Part shown: one piece after another, positions 53,701 to 62,064 of the stretch
How positions within the stretch are numbered: position 1 is the stretch's first letter
Layout: each line of letters begins with the position of its first letter
Translations under genes and position numbers: made by a program
Source: Limnephilus marmoratus
Taxonomy: Eukaryota > Arthropoda > Insecta > Trichoptera > Limnephilidae
Direction of reading: 5' to 3'
Assembly: GCA_917880885.1 (NCBI GenBank)
Contig: OU862920.1
Coordinates: 3,658,001 to 3,722,000, forward strand
Length of the DNA stretch: 64,000 bases
Notes under the pieces: generated by a model
Seen by the model: only the letters and a program-made list of their open reading frames with translations
The model's database searches: none
Told to the model about the DNA's origin: nothing

Positions 53701-56642
53701 CGATAGCCCCGGGAAGGAATAGGACTTCATATCTCCTCTTCATTCCTCTGTGGTTGCCTGAAGGCCCTACAAGGAATAAGTTCATGGAGGTGGCCTCAGC
53801 TCTCCTCTCCACGGCTTCTCCTCTTGGTTCGTTCTGCAGGCCCCATGAAGGAAGTCCGCAGAGATGGCCTCAGCACTCCTAGGTTCCCCAAAGGACCCTA
53901 GTTTTCGAATGGTCCTATTTTTTTGTCCCACGCGTGACTAGGGAAGTAGAAGGTCCACTCCAGCAGAGCCCCGAATGCTGATAAATACTCCGAGATGCGA
54001 TGTTTTTCGGAGGCACCGTTCGTGACACTGTTCCTCAGGACATTCAGCCTGAGCACGGTAGCTCACACCTTGGCTTGTTACTTGGCAGGTGTGTTTCCAC
54101 TCCCTGAGCGATGGGTTCGCCAAACACCCTACGCTGCGGTAGGGGATAGTAGGGGGTAAATTTTGAAAATCCATGCTTCTCACACGGACAGCTGCGGCCC
54201 GCTTACGCGTCGGTAAACGTTCCGATTTATTCGTGTACGCACCAGACGGAAAAATCAAAAATATTGTGTATCTAAAAGCACATCAGTAAACAAAGTGGTT
54301 ATACCTAAGAATTGGTAATTTATTATTTTTGAAAAAGGCTCTACATACACGAGAATTGGATATAAATTGAACAGCAAAGAGCATATTTATTTTCAATAAT
54401 TAAAGTTATGAAACAACAATATTGGCATCTATCTTGTTTTTTGCAATCTTGCTACCTTGATTTTTTGATTCTTGCTCTCATGTTTTTTGCTACCTTAATT
54501 TTTTGCTTTCTTGTCTTATTTTATGCTTTCTTGTTTTGGTTATCTTGCTTCTCTGAGAGCGTCTGCATATTCCAGTAATACTTTTCCTAAAGGATTTCTC
54601 TTCCGCAGATTGTATCGTTTGTATCGCTTCTTGGTTGGTTTTGGAATCCGTTGAGGCCTATTTGTTAGTGAGGGTTGACAAACTCTGTAAGCATGTCCAC
54701 GCGACCGGATCTCGCCCTCTTCAGGTATATCCATGCTTGGCATAGTGTTTGACATTATAATAAACGTATAACAAAAATATTTTATCAAATAAACACGATT
54801 CTAAAAAAATTTGTAAATGTATATCGCCCAATACGGTAAAAAGCGTTGCTATTGAAAAAACAAAAATATTTTGAAAAGTTCTAAATTATGTAGCTTTTAT
54901 TTTAAATAAAATATTGACAGCTAAAAAATATAATCGACTTACTTACCTGGGTAGCTACCCCATATCTCTGTCGGATTCGTAAGTGAGACATTTGGATAAT
55001 TTGTACAGCGCCGTTTTTTGTGAAAAACCACATCAAGGGCGTTGTACAAATATAATTTGCTACACTGGATTGAACTGATAGAAACTGAAATTTGAGGTAT
55101 TTCACTTTTTTTTTTTATGCCTTTTTTTTTTTACATGAGCTCCACACAGGAGGCCCTGAGGAAAATAATTTCCCTCAGGGCCTATGTCATCTTTGAGGAT
55201 GCTGTGTGGAGGGTTTTTTTTAAGGAAAGGAAGGAGAGGAGAGTTCTGGGATGGAAAAGGGTTTAAGGGGTGGGTAGGAATCTGGGGTTCAGTATGTCCT
55301 GGTCATCCGCCTCCAAGACCTAGACACACCTCACCCCATGAACCCGGGCACCCCTGCTAAATCACCAAACGTAGCGAACCACTTGGGGTGACCTATGGCA
55401 GTGGTCACCCCAACAAAGGAGTGTTCTGGCCAGTGTCAAGTGAATGATTTTGTGAGTAATTTTATGAGTGTAATTTTGGGTTAATATTTACAAATTTAGT
55501 TTTAATAACAAGAACATTTAAGAAAAGTTTTTTTTTGAGAAATGCCGACAAACATGATATTTTTTTCGTGGACTGGGAATGTTAGGTTAAGTAGTAGCAG
55601 GTTTGGACTATAATGTTAATGAAATCTGTCGTAGGCACATAAGGTTATCCGGGTAGTGTTCAATTTGCATACCTACACATGTCATATTAGTTGCGGCGAC
55701 AACTAGTCTGTCTGCCGAGTTCAGCTTGATCGGATGTCGGAAAATTGGTTCATTTCTACTTCCAAAATTTGCATTCTCACACAACTTAGATACATATATT
55801 TTTTATACATAGTCCACTCGGAAGGAAGGCCCTGAGGAAAATAATTTCCCTCGGGGCCTATGTCATCTTAGATGGGATGCTGTGTGGAGGGTTTTTTCAA
55901 GGAAAGGAAGGAGAGGAAGTTCTGGGAAGGAAATAGGTATGAGGGGTGGGTAGGAATCTGTCTAGGAGTGACGGACGTAAGAATCCATTCCTCCAACTGC
56001 GGTGCAAGGTCGACGGATTCTGGATGGAGATGTCAAAAGACCTCTCTCAACCAGTCTACCGGGCAGACACATCGGCCGCCAAGACCTGGACAAACCTCAC
56101 CCTATGAACCCGGACACCCCTGATAAGTCACCAAACGTAGCGAACCACTTGGGGTGACCTATGGCAGAGGTTCTGGTTGACTAATAAAAGGTTCCCGGGG
56201 CGGCGGTACTCATACCCGCCACTGCCATAATGCTTCTTCTCACAGGTACCACTGGCATAATAATGCTTGTAAACGATGGTCAAAACCTTTATTCTTTATT
56301 CTTTCAGAAAAATGTTTGTCGAACAACGTCCCCGAGATCGACATGGCCCTCAACACGGTCGACTTCGGGCTGTCCGTGGTGGCATCGCACCTCGAGATGG
56401 CGCGGAAGTTCCCCGAGCAGATCCAGCTGTACCGGCGCAACGCGCGCACCGTGGTGCAGGAGATGAGCTCTCTCGGCCCTGTGTACGACCCGATGCTACT
56501 CGAGCTGTTCCAGACCGAGTTTCACATTCGCTTCCTGTGGGGCGCAAGGGGCGCGCAGATCTCGTTCGGCGAGCGCCACAGCCGACTCTCTCAGGTGCTT
56601 AGCGCCATGTCTCAGAAGTATCCGTCGGCGGCAGCCAAATAA
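44556..56642 (+). CDS. BCAR3: NSP-family adaptor (BCAR3/SH2D3-like), 3' five exons
   Basis: Cytoplasmic adaptor of the NSP family. Members bind phosphotyrosine with an N-terminal SH2 domain. They hold a Cas-family scaffold (p130Cas) with a C-terminal CDC25-like domain that has the Ras-GEF fold but no GEF activity, in adhesion signalling. Exons: 44556-44768, 45282-46279, 46418-46586, 47738-47915, 56308-56642. All GT-AG, phases consistent; 630 codons then TAA. SH2 domain residues ~18-110 (WYRG, FLVRDS with the phosphotyrosine-binding Arg, then YVGSGKPIS), Ser/Pro linker ~120-280, CDC25/Cas-binding domain ~290-625 (ANHLTTIDLKLLF, LGNLYAFGAIMLGLCMPQ). The exon before 44556 was not found, so the N-terminus is missing. 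Fly CG9098 is the likely orthologue; which vertebrate paralogue it matches best I cannot decide. An AATAAA overlaps the stop codon. Confidence 0.92.
45282..46279 (+). CDS. BCAR3: NSP gene exon b: SH2 C-half, linker, start of CDC25 domain
   Basis: 332 codons plus 2 bases. VVIQPDTVYERFQYQFED and YVGSGKPIS complete the SH2. A Ser/Pro/Gly linker with PPTRNLPKPYKR follows, then AQEVLMKTKEIIEYKQ, LANHLTTIDLKLLF and LPHGLRMRSDLIER start the Cas-binding fold. Acceptor TTCCAG, donor AAAG|GTATAG. It contains an overlapping +1 frame of 215 codons (45328-45975), probably accidental. Confidence 0.93.
46418..46586 (+). CDS. BCAR3: NSP gene exon c: CDC25-like domain
   Basis: Encodes TECIKFVIAVTILTCQSDLE and VKTALGNLYAFGAIMLGLCM plus PQ. 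Acceptor TTCCAG, donor CAG|GTAACA, phase 2 in and 0 out. A 29-bp tandem repeat of the donor region begins at its end (see 46584-46795). Confidence 0.93.
46584..46795 (+). repeat. BCAR3: 29-bp minisatellite made of the exon c splice-donor region
   Basis: About seven units of (A/T)GGTAACTCTTGCTATGCCC then TGTTCAATT, starting with the functional CAG|GTAACA at 46584-46592. Most units contain AGGTAACT, that is, a decoy donor. The array lies entirely in the intron apart from the first few bases. Confidence 0.85.
46905..47275 (-). mobile_element. Hairpin-tailed SINE copy in NSP intron
   Basis: Minus strand, hairpin CCCTGAGG/CCTCAGGG at 46910-46938, head ending GGGAGGCGGGTATAAGTACC near 47270. No poly(A) left at its 3' end. 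Antisense to the gene. Confidence 0.75.
47738..47915 (+). CDS. BCAR3: NSP gene exon d: CDC25-like domain
   Basis: Encodes IECLETMWLTLRQRHTDAAF, FEAKLRPCFKSMNDCID and TIPHLLPTITLLLNN plus one base. Acceptor TTTCAG, donor AACG|GTACTA; phase 0 in, 1 out. Matches the family's 'LP L LLE' helix. Confidence 0.92.
47935..48125 (+). pseudogene. LINE reverse transcriptase fragment (FVDD box)
   Basis: GVRQ (47953), then after a frameshift MSPVFFNLYSDELI, RLMSQTVAIRGVSVN and NINFVDDTVLYTLK. FVDD corresponds to the catalytic YADD of RTE/BovB-type reverse transcriptase. Only about 60 codons remain. It starts 20 bp after exon d, within the intron. Confidence 0.7.
48150..48740 (+). pseudogene. mariner remnant (N-terminal half)
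   Basis: Left end AGGCAGTCAAAAAGTAATGC (about 48159) is of mariner TIR type. From 48304 the frame reads MADIDVRIRQRSMIDSS and, after shifts, WVRHCNEAEGQTPLVDEKVT and the helix-turn-helix, cut before the catalytic core. No right TIR found. Different subfamily from the element at 23650. In the last intron of the NSP gene. Confidence 0.65.
48745..49735. other. NSP last intron, AT-rich, no feature assigned
   Basis: Contains an unassigned 87-codon frame (49466-49729 plus) with no motif. No exon candidates in frame with exons d and e. Confidence 0.35.
49740..49950 (+). repeat. Partial copy of the 40830-type repeat, self-duplicated
   Basis: CGATTGCGATGAAACTTTGG and TGCGATGAAACTTTGGTGAG blocks (about 49780 and 49897) and two GCTCTG(A/G)CGTTATG-like blocks; a tandem half-duplication of the family at 40830-41335. 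Confidence 0.5.
49955..50045 (-). mobile_element. tRNA-derived SINE body fragment
   Basis: Complement matches 7095-7185 of the SINE at 6961 (GGAAGATACTNTCAGTATCG, CACCATTCAGAATTGAAACG). Head and tail are missing. Confidence 0.7.
50475..50860 (-). mobile_element. Hairpin-tailed SINE copy, full head
   Basis: Minus strand from about 50860 (GGAAGCGGGTACGGGTGCC) to the tail CTCCACTCAGGACC near 50475. The inner hairpin is deleted here (CTCCACTCAGGACCTATGTC), leaving only the outer arms. Head intact, with the AAACGTAGCGAACCACTTGG block. Confidence 0.75.
51154..52588. mobile_element. hAT-type non-autonomous element, 8-bp target duplication
   Basis: Left CAGAGGTTCCCAAACTTA and right complement CAGTGATTCCCAAAGCGG are hAT-type ends. 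Flanks CTTTAGAT (51146-51153) and ATTTAGAT (52589-52596) match at 7 of 8 positions. Subterminal GGACCCCC blocks are on inverted arms (51210, 52476-52505). No transposase inside. A second MITE is nested at 52088-52396. In the last intron of the NSP gene. Confidence 0.8.
52088..52396. mobile_element. Tc1/mariner-type MITE nested in the hAT element
   Basis: Ends CACTACTCAAAAAAATTAAG and the complement CACTACTCAAAAAAATGAAG then GGAGG. Flanked by TA on the left (52086-52087) and CA on the right (decayed TA). 309 bp, non-coding. Confidence 0.8.
53003..53150 (-). mobile_element. tRNA-derived SINE head fragment
   Basis: Minus strand has a GTCGAGGGGTAAGGCCC head, B box GGGATCGAATCTC, and the AAATAAATTTGATTTGATTA body start. 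Same family as 6961-7384; truncated after ~60 bp of body. Confidence 0.7.
53150..53290 (+). repeat. Fragment of GGGAG-rich dispersed element
   Basis: TACGGTTTAGCGGCAGGAAG followed by GCGGGAGAGG resembles 41075-41110 (TAGTTTAGCGGTCGGGAGGG). Short copy of the 40830 family. Confidence 0.45.
53440..53930. repeat. GGTTCCCTGAAGGCCCCAC minisatellite, copy 1
   Basis: At least six imperfect repeats of GGTTCCCTGAAGGCCCCACG then AGGGAAGAG, 35-75 bp apart, shared with 59840-60240. On the minus strand it encodes a repeated VGPSGN peptide (frame 53573-53812). Confidence 0.7.
54540..54800 (-). CDS. Unrecognised small gene, exon 2
   Basis: 86 codons plus stop; acceptor TTTTTTTAG|AATCG, phase 0, joins exon 1 at 54947-55105 across a 146-bp intron for a 139-aa product. 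Reads SNTMPSMDIPEEGEI, PQRIPKPTKKRYKRYNLRKR, LEYADALREAR: an acidic start, a strongly basic centre (possible nuclear localisation or nucleic-acid contact) and a helical end. I do not recognise the family. A close relative with an open exon 2 is at 61831-62064. It may be a host gene or part of a transposon. Confidence 0.45.
   Translation of the reverse strand, partial: NRVYLIKYFCYTFIIMSNTMPSMDIPEEGEIRSRGHAYRVCQPSLTNRPQRIPKPTKKRYKRYNLRKRNPLGKVLLEYADALREAR
54947..55105 (-). CDS. Unrecognised small gene, exon 1
   Basis: 53 codons from ATG 55105 (MKYLKFQFLSVQSS), with alternative in-frame ATGs at MWFFTKNG and MSHLRIRQRYG. Ends CCCAG|GTAAGT, a perfect donor, phase 0. In copy 2 the aligned segment has stops and lost the acceptor, so this copy is the only candidate for function. 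Confidence 0.4.
55110..55412 (-). mobile_element. Hairpin-tailed SINE inserted in duplicate copy 1
   Basis: Minus strand with poly(A) (T-run at 55123-55132), outer stem CTCCACACAG (55141-55150) with CTGTGTGGAG, inner stem GGCCCTGAGG/CCTCAGGGCC, and the CACTTGGGGTGACC head block at 55380. Absent from copy 2, so it inserted after the duplication. Confidence 0.8.
55815..56225 (-). mobile_element. Hairpin-tailed SINE, nearly complete
   Basis: Minus strand; hairpin AGGCCCCGAGG / CCTGAGG at 55830-55861 with one paired change, outer arm TGTGTGGAG, full head ending GGCGGGTATGAGTACC at about 56222. It lies 80 bp upstream of the last NSP exon, antisense. Confidence 0.8.
56308..56642 (+). CDS. BCAR3: NSP gene last exon: end of CDC25-like domain and stop
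   Basis: Encodes EKCLSNNVPEIDMALNTVDF, LSVVASHLEMARKFPEQIQL, MLLELFQTEFHIRFLWGARG and KYPSAAAK, then TAA (56640-56642). Acceptor TTTCAG. GC-rich like exon a. The segment matches the final helices of the NSP Cas-binding domain. Confidence 0.92.
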
Positions 56643-56643
56643 A
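56638..56643 (+). terminator. BCAR3: AATAAA overlapping the stop codon; alternative at ~56934
   Basis: The only AATAAA near the stop coincides with it. Cleavage 15-25 bp later would leave a 3' UTR of some 20 bases. A second candidate, AAAATAAAG, is at about 56933-56941, which would include the hairpin at 56759-56787. Which is used is unknown. Confidence 0.4.
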
Positions 56644-56758
56644 GACTGTACAGTGGTATTGCAGTCCCTTCGTACATGGAGATATTTACAAGCAACTCGA
56701 GTTTGGTGCGCATAGCACACGAACCGCTCGTGAGTACCCGCCATACGTACGATCAGTT

Positions 56759-56787
56759 GCACGCTACCAACAGTGCTGGTAGCGTGC
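56759..56787 (+). other. Perfect 11-bp stem-loop downstream of NSP stop
   Basis: GCACGCTACCA (56759-56769), 7-nt loop, TGGTAGCGTGC (56777-56787). No mismatch. Position fits a 3' UTR element if the distal poly(A) site is used. It could also be the remnant of a small transposon. Confidence 0.6.
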
Positions 56788-56943
56788 TACGCTAGTTGCA
56801 TTCATATCTACTACTATCCGTTTGATGTTTTACTGAAATGGCGATCGATCTTGAATGGAATGTTGAATTTGATCTGGAAATAGAAAAAAATGCGTGTTTA
56901 AATAACTATACTTTACCAGAATACGTAAGAAAAATAAAGTAGA

Positions 56944-57400
56944 GAAGGCCTGGATTGATGTCGGAAAAAGTGTATTTTTATTATGAATACTAGGGGTTAA
57001 CAAGTGCACCAAATTAAAATAAGCACCCTTTTGACATTCTGTAGAAATAATGAAACTTGTTGTCATAATCTCATTCAATTCCCCAGCGGCGACGAACGCC
57101 CTACCCCCTACAGTTAATATTTACATGGGTACAAGTTTGGCAAGAAAGTGTAGAAAATAAATGATGGCGCTGCGATCGTTTTCTAGTTTTAAATGGCAAC
57201 ACCAAGATGGCTCATAAGACAAAGAACGTATGTTTAAAAAAAACACTTCTGGCAAAATGCATATTTCATAGCGTATTTGTATTTTCAAAAAAATTGCACA
57301 AAAAACTGTAATTTAATAGAAGCAAAATAAAACAAAACAAGTTTTAAGTGGGCGTTTATTTCGATATAAAAACGTAGGTACTTAAAAATTTAAGTCTATT
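56944..57400. other. Intergenic after NSP gene
   Basis: AT-rich, no gene, no repeat recognised. Confidence 0.35.
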
Positions 57401-57401
57401 A

Positions 57402-57567
57402 ATTCAACACCCGACATGTAATTATTGTCTTTGTCTTCGTGTGATTCTTCTTCTTCCGTATCTTCATCTTCATCTAAACGCAGTTCATCGATATCATCAT
57501 ATATAGTACTGCCTCGTGTATAATATTCTGCCTCAATTTTCATCAAGTGTTGCAACAATTTTTCCAA
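57402..57567 (-). other. Acidic C-terminal-like ORF, unknown
   Basis: Minus frame EAEYYTRGSTIYDDIDELRL then a run of D/E, ending VELIDLNF and stop. The acidic tail resembles ends of some transposase or nuclear proteins, but no upstream domain is found. A second protein-like frame is at 58215-58427 (minus). Uncertain. Confidence 0.25.
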
Positions 57568-57569
57568 TC

Positions 57570-58865
57570 ATCAGCAATTATGCTATTACATATTATTATT
57601 ATTATGCCCATTTTCCGTTTTCCCGGTGTTTCAAATTTTCCATCTGCCTTTTCCCCTTCCTTGACGATTCGTCTTACCGTTGTTTCAGATTTACCTGTGT
57701 GTGAAAAACATCATTAAAATTATTATTATAGAAGGTAGTTTTAAAAACACACACTAGATAATATTCACTTAGAAAGAAAAAAAGAGAAAACGAGAAAAAA
57801 GGAACTTTTCTACGAGTTTAAAGAAGTTGCATATTATTATTTTTTTATTGAGTTATTCCCTTTTTCTTGTGGCCGCATATGAACTGTCAAATCGAAATGT
57901 CAAATTCGAATTTTTTTAACATAACCTCAAATCAGATTGTAATGATTATTATCGCTCGAAAATTGGCATAAATCGTGTAATACTAATGAAATTTATTAAA
58001 CAAACTATACTACGTACCATTCATTTCTGCAGTTCGTTTTTAAACATCTTCTAAATCAAACAAAAGCTTCTTCGCGTGACACTCGGCTAGGCAGCATTGA
58101 AAAACGCAGAATGTAACCCCTCTTGTATCACTATGTAATAATTTATTCATTTTAATTAAATTCAGGCAAACAATGAATAAAAATATTATCAAATCAGCGA
58201 TATTCTACTCAGATTTAAGACAATAAATCAACCGTAACACGAAAGCCATAGGAAACGTCATATAATTCGGTGTTGCCATAGTAATGAACAGGTTTAGTTC
58301 CAATTGATTTAATTTCTAGACTTTCTTGCCAAACTATATATATATTCGATATGTGGGTGAACGCAAAATCTTCTATTATATAAATTTTAATTCTTACAAT
58401 AAAGATAAACGAGAACATTATCATCATCGCTAGTCACTTGACATCGTATTAACTCCACGTGAAAAATGATCACGTTCAGTGTGTTTGGGGTAGCGCCGTG
58501 TACGCAAACAGCATTACAGAGTAGTATATCTGCAGGCTACTTGTGGTTGCGTCACAGTCAAGTAGTTTGTTAGTATCTCCATGTACGAATGCGCTAATAG
58601 TTCCATTGAAACTTTTACCTCTTTCTCTACTTCGATGCACTTGTAGGAACCCTTAACCCGTGTTTAGCAATGTCGTTACTTGTCATCGTTCCCGACCACG
58701 ACTGCTGACCGATAGCGTACAAATTGTCCATGCATAATGAATTTAGAACCCTTTAAGCCCAGTTCAAATTTAACAACAGTCATGTTGACAAGAAGAACTA
58801 TCAAGTTGTCCTCTTCTTCCGATCAAAATTGAAAAAAAAACATTAATTTATTCTTTGAGTTGGTT
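57570..58865. other. Intergenic, no clear feature
   Basis: AT-rich; microsatellite (TTA)n at 57582-57606. Nothing else recognised. Confidence 0.35.
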
Positions 58866-58870
58866 GAGGG

Positions 58871-59094
58871 CAAGGTTCATAGAAATTGCGTTTAACAAGG
58901 TTAGCTCATCGATGAGGTAGAGCTGTGATTAGCGAAAACCTCGTGACGTAGCTTGAAGTTCATGTTCTGCAATACAAGTGGCAGTGTTTACTTCAATCTT
59001 CGACACGCGTTCGAAATTTCGAAATCGGCCCTACGATTTTTTTATAAATATCCCTTGAGCTTACCTTGTTAAACGCATTTTCTACAAACTTTGG
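58871..59094. repeat. Inverted repeat, ~38-bp arms
   Basis: Left AAGGTTCATAGAAATTGCG then TTTAACAAGGTTAGCTCA, right its imperfect complement (TGAGCTTACCTTGTTAAACG at 59055). Loop about 150 bp. Could be a foldback MITE. No flanking duplication identified. Confidence 0.6.
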
Positions 59095-59697
59095 GTTGAG
59101 GGGCGTCAAAATCCATTACGGTATGGAGGTGCGCAGTGTGCGCACACAAGAGACTTTTTAATTAGGAGACTGTCTTTGAATTTTTGAATATTTTTCCAAG
59201 TGTTGCCGCGACTAAAATCTCTTGTCATTCATCAAATGACTCTGAAAAGCCATTTGATGAATTGTCAACCGTTTTAGGTCCATTGGCGATCTGCGGTCGT
59301 GCCCGGGAACGACGACAACTTATCGACATGTTGTGTATGTGGGTCGGCTCCTCTTTTGTGGTTTATGAGAAAGAAGGAGAGCCTACAACGGAGCTATGTT
59401 TCGTGTGATTAGGAAATCTTGTGTTCTTCTAGTTGGCTTATTATTTGGCATAACATAGAAATGACCTGGCGATTGCCTGTTTCAAGTTTTGACTGTATCT
59501 TAGAATTATTCATTGAAAGTCTATACTTATAATTAATTTACCTGTAATATTTATATAAAATAAAAATCAAAACGATTTTTAACAATCTCCTCCTTCTTTT
59601 TATTCAATTCTCCTTTGTTTGCTGTAATTTGAATGTATCACCCCGATCAAGAGCACTTCTGATATGGAACGACCTTTTCAGAGACTCGGCTACAAAT

Positions 59698-59842
59698 TTA
59701 GATGGAAAGATACTTTTCTGATTCCAAAAACCAAAGAGAAACAATTTATTTTTTAGGTTGATAAAAGTTTTCTGAAAATGAGTATCATCCTTCTATTTAA
59801 TTATCAGTCTACACTTACTACTAAATCTAACTAGGTTGACAA
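59698..59842 (+). repeat. Second copy of the 44071-44205 repeat
   Basis: See 44071. Here it directly precedes the minisatellite of the duplicated unit, suggesting it belongs to a larger dispersed family of which the duplicated unit is part. Confidence 0.75.
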
Positions 59843-60569
59843 GGTTCCCCGAAGGCTCCACGACTGAGAGTTCACCTCCCTTTGGTTAGGACTTCATCTC
59901 TGCTCTTCACTCCTCTGTGGTTGCCTGAAGGCCCCACCGGGAAGAGTTCACAGAGATGGCCTCATTTCTCCTCTTCACTCCTACATGGTTCCCTGACGGC
60001 CCCACATGGGAAGAGGACATCACTCTCCACTTCACTCGTCCTTGGTTCCCCGAAGACCCCACACTGGAAGAGTGCACTTCCCCTTGGTTCCCTGAAGGCC
60101 CTACAAGGGAAAAGTTCATAAAGGTGGCCTCAGCTCTCCTCTCCACAACTTCTCCTCTTGGTTCCTTCTGCAGGCCTCATAAAGGAAGTCCACAGAGGTG
60201 GCCTCAGCACTACTAGGTTCCCCAAAGGCCCACTTCAGCAGAACCCGAGTGCTGGAGTAAGGTCTAAATACTCCGGAGATGCGACCTTGTTTTTCGGAGG
60301 CACCGTTGGTGATACTGTTCCTCAGAACATTCAGCCTGAGCACAGTAGCTCACACCTTGGCTTGGGATGGCTATTGCAGGTTTGGGTTTCCACTCCCTGA
60401 GCGATGGATTCGCCAAGATAGTACGGGGTAAATTTTGAAAATCCATGCTTCTCACATAGCTGTGTGTGGCCTACGTACTCGTCGGTAAACGTTCTGATGT
60501 ATTCACCAGACGGAAAAATCAAAAATATTGTGTATCCAAAAGCACATAAATAAACCAAATGGTTATACC

Positions 60570-61603
60570 GAAATTATACCAAATGTTTATATCGAAAAAT
60601 TCCCAGTGCTGAAAATTCAAAAATTTCAAAACAAATACTTACTTTCCTTTACAAGAACTTATCCACATTTAACACTTCACAAAATTCTCGCAATACTAGA
60701 ACAAGACATGCTCACCAACTACAAATACCAAAAACAAACACATCCTTTGGATAAAAACACTACAGAATCTACAGATACCAGGCTATAAAACTTCCTACAC
60801 AATATAAAACAACTAATATTATTGAATTAAAAAAATATATAAGAAACTGGCTACAATCTTTTTAACTTTTAATGTATAATTTTTGTCGAATTGAAGTCGA
60901 TTTTATATTTTGATTTTTATTGTTTCTCTTTTTGTATTATGGCGATATTACACACTTCAACCACATTGATGAGATTTGGTTGAACGGCGTATAATTGAAA
61001 GGGTGTGCTGTTTACACGTACTTTTCATAAGTGGACCATTGAATCACATTGCTGTCATAGAGTTAAGAATATCTTCGAAACAGGTCGTGCGCGCGGGAAT
61101 TATATCCCTCTGATTTAATGTTCCACAGGCTTGGATAGTTCTTAAAGTGCTCTAAGAACAGAGGCGTATGCTCTTCCCTCCATTTAAAAACCATTTTCTA
61201 TGTTGACAACTCACTACAAAATAAACAGTCAGTTTGACAATTCAATACGCAACGCCGCATTCGCGCATGCGCACTAATGGACAACAGAACCAATCGCATT
61301 GAAAATATTAATCAAGTTGAATATTTTCAATGCAGTGGAAAGATGACGCGCAATGACATGGAAACATTCAATGTCTTGTTTACACGGTGCAATTTGGTAT
61401 CTACAACCTAATTGCGAGGCAGAATTGAAACGTATAATATGTACATTAGCAATTAACACTCTTTTGTTTTACTACTCACAATTTATAATTCATAATTTAC
61501 AACTGAAAAATGTCCTCTACAACAAGGTGAACTCCTAGTGTGGAGGACAATATATTATACCTTTGTAATGTAAATGTACTAAGAATAAATAAATAAATAA
61601 ATA
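60570..61603 (+). mobile_element. 1-kb retroelement-like insertion in copy 2
   Basis: Comparison with copy 1 places the joint at GGTTATACC|TAAGAATTGG. Here ATACC occurs on both sides, and the insert ends in (AAAT)n after AAGAATAAATAAATAA, a non-LTR type of tail. Short frame 60528-60788 is not recognised. Its type is therefore inferred from the tail. Confidence 0.6.
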
Positions 61604-61830
61604 CCTAAGAATTGGTAATTTATTATTTTTGAAAAAGGCTCTACATACACAAAAATTGGATATAAATTGAACAGCAAAGAGCATATTTATTTTCAATTAA
61701 TTAAAGTTATTAAACAACAATATTGGCATCTATCTTGGTTTTTTGCAATCTTGCTACCTTGATTTCTTGCTTTTTTGATTTATGCTTTCATGTTTTTTGC
61801 TACCTTAATTTTTGTCTTTCTTGTCTTCTT

Positions 61831-62064
61831 TTATGCTTTCTTGTTTTGGTTATCTTGCTTCTCTCTGTATATTCCAGTAGGTATTACCTTTCCTAAAGGA
61901 TTTCTCTTCCGCAGATTGTATCGTTTGTATCGCTTCTTGGTTGGTTTTGGAATCGGTTGAGGCCTATTTGTTGGTGAGGCTTGACAGACTTGACTGTAAG
62001 CATGTCCAAGCGGCCAGATCTCACCCTCTCCAGGTATATCCATGCTTGGCATAGTGTTCGACAT
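61831..62064 (-). pseudogene. Paralogue of the small gene (exon 2 only)
   Basis: Reads SNTMPSMDIPGEGEI, PQPIPKPTKKRYKRYNLRKR, NPLGKV like 54540-54788. The upstream acceptor AG is replaced by a pure T/A run and the aligned exon 1 has TGA after its ATG, so it cannot make the two-exon protein. C-terminus diverges after NPLGKV. Confidence 0.6.

Larger units (their letters stand above)
53610..55505 (-). repeat. Duplicated ~2-kb unit, copy 1
   Basis: Homologous to 59840-62555 in the same orientation throughout. Order: minisatellite, a CTCAGGACATTCAGCCTGAG block, a CCTAAGAATTGGTAATTTAT block, the small two-exon gene (minus strand), and a TGAATGATTTTGTGAGTAAT block. Interrupted only in this copy by a hairpin SINE (55110-55412). 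Confidence 0.8.
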
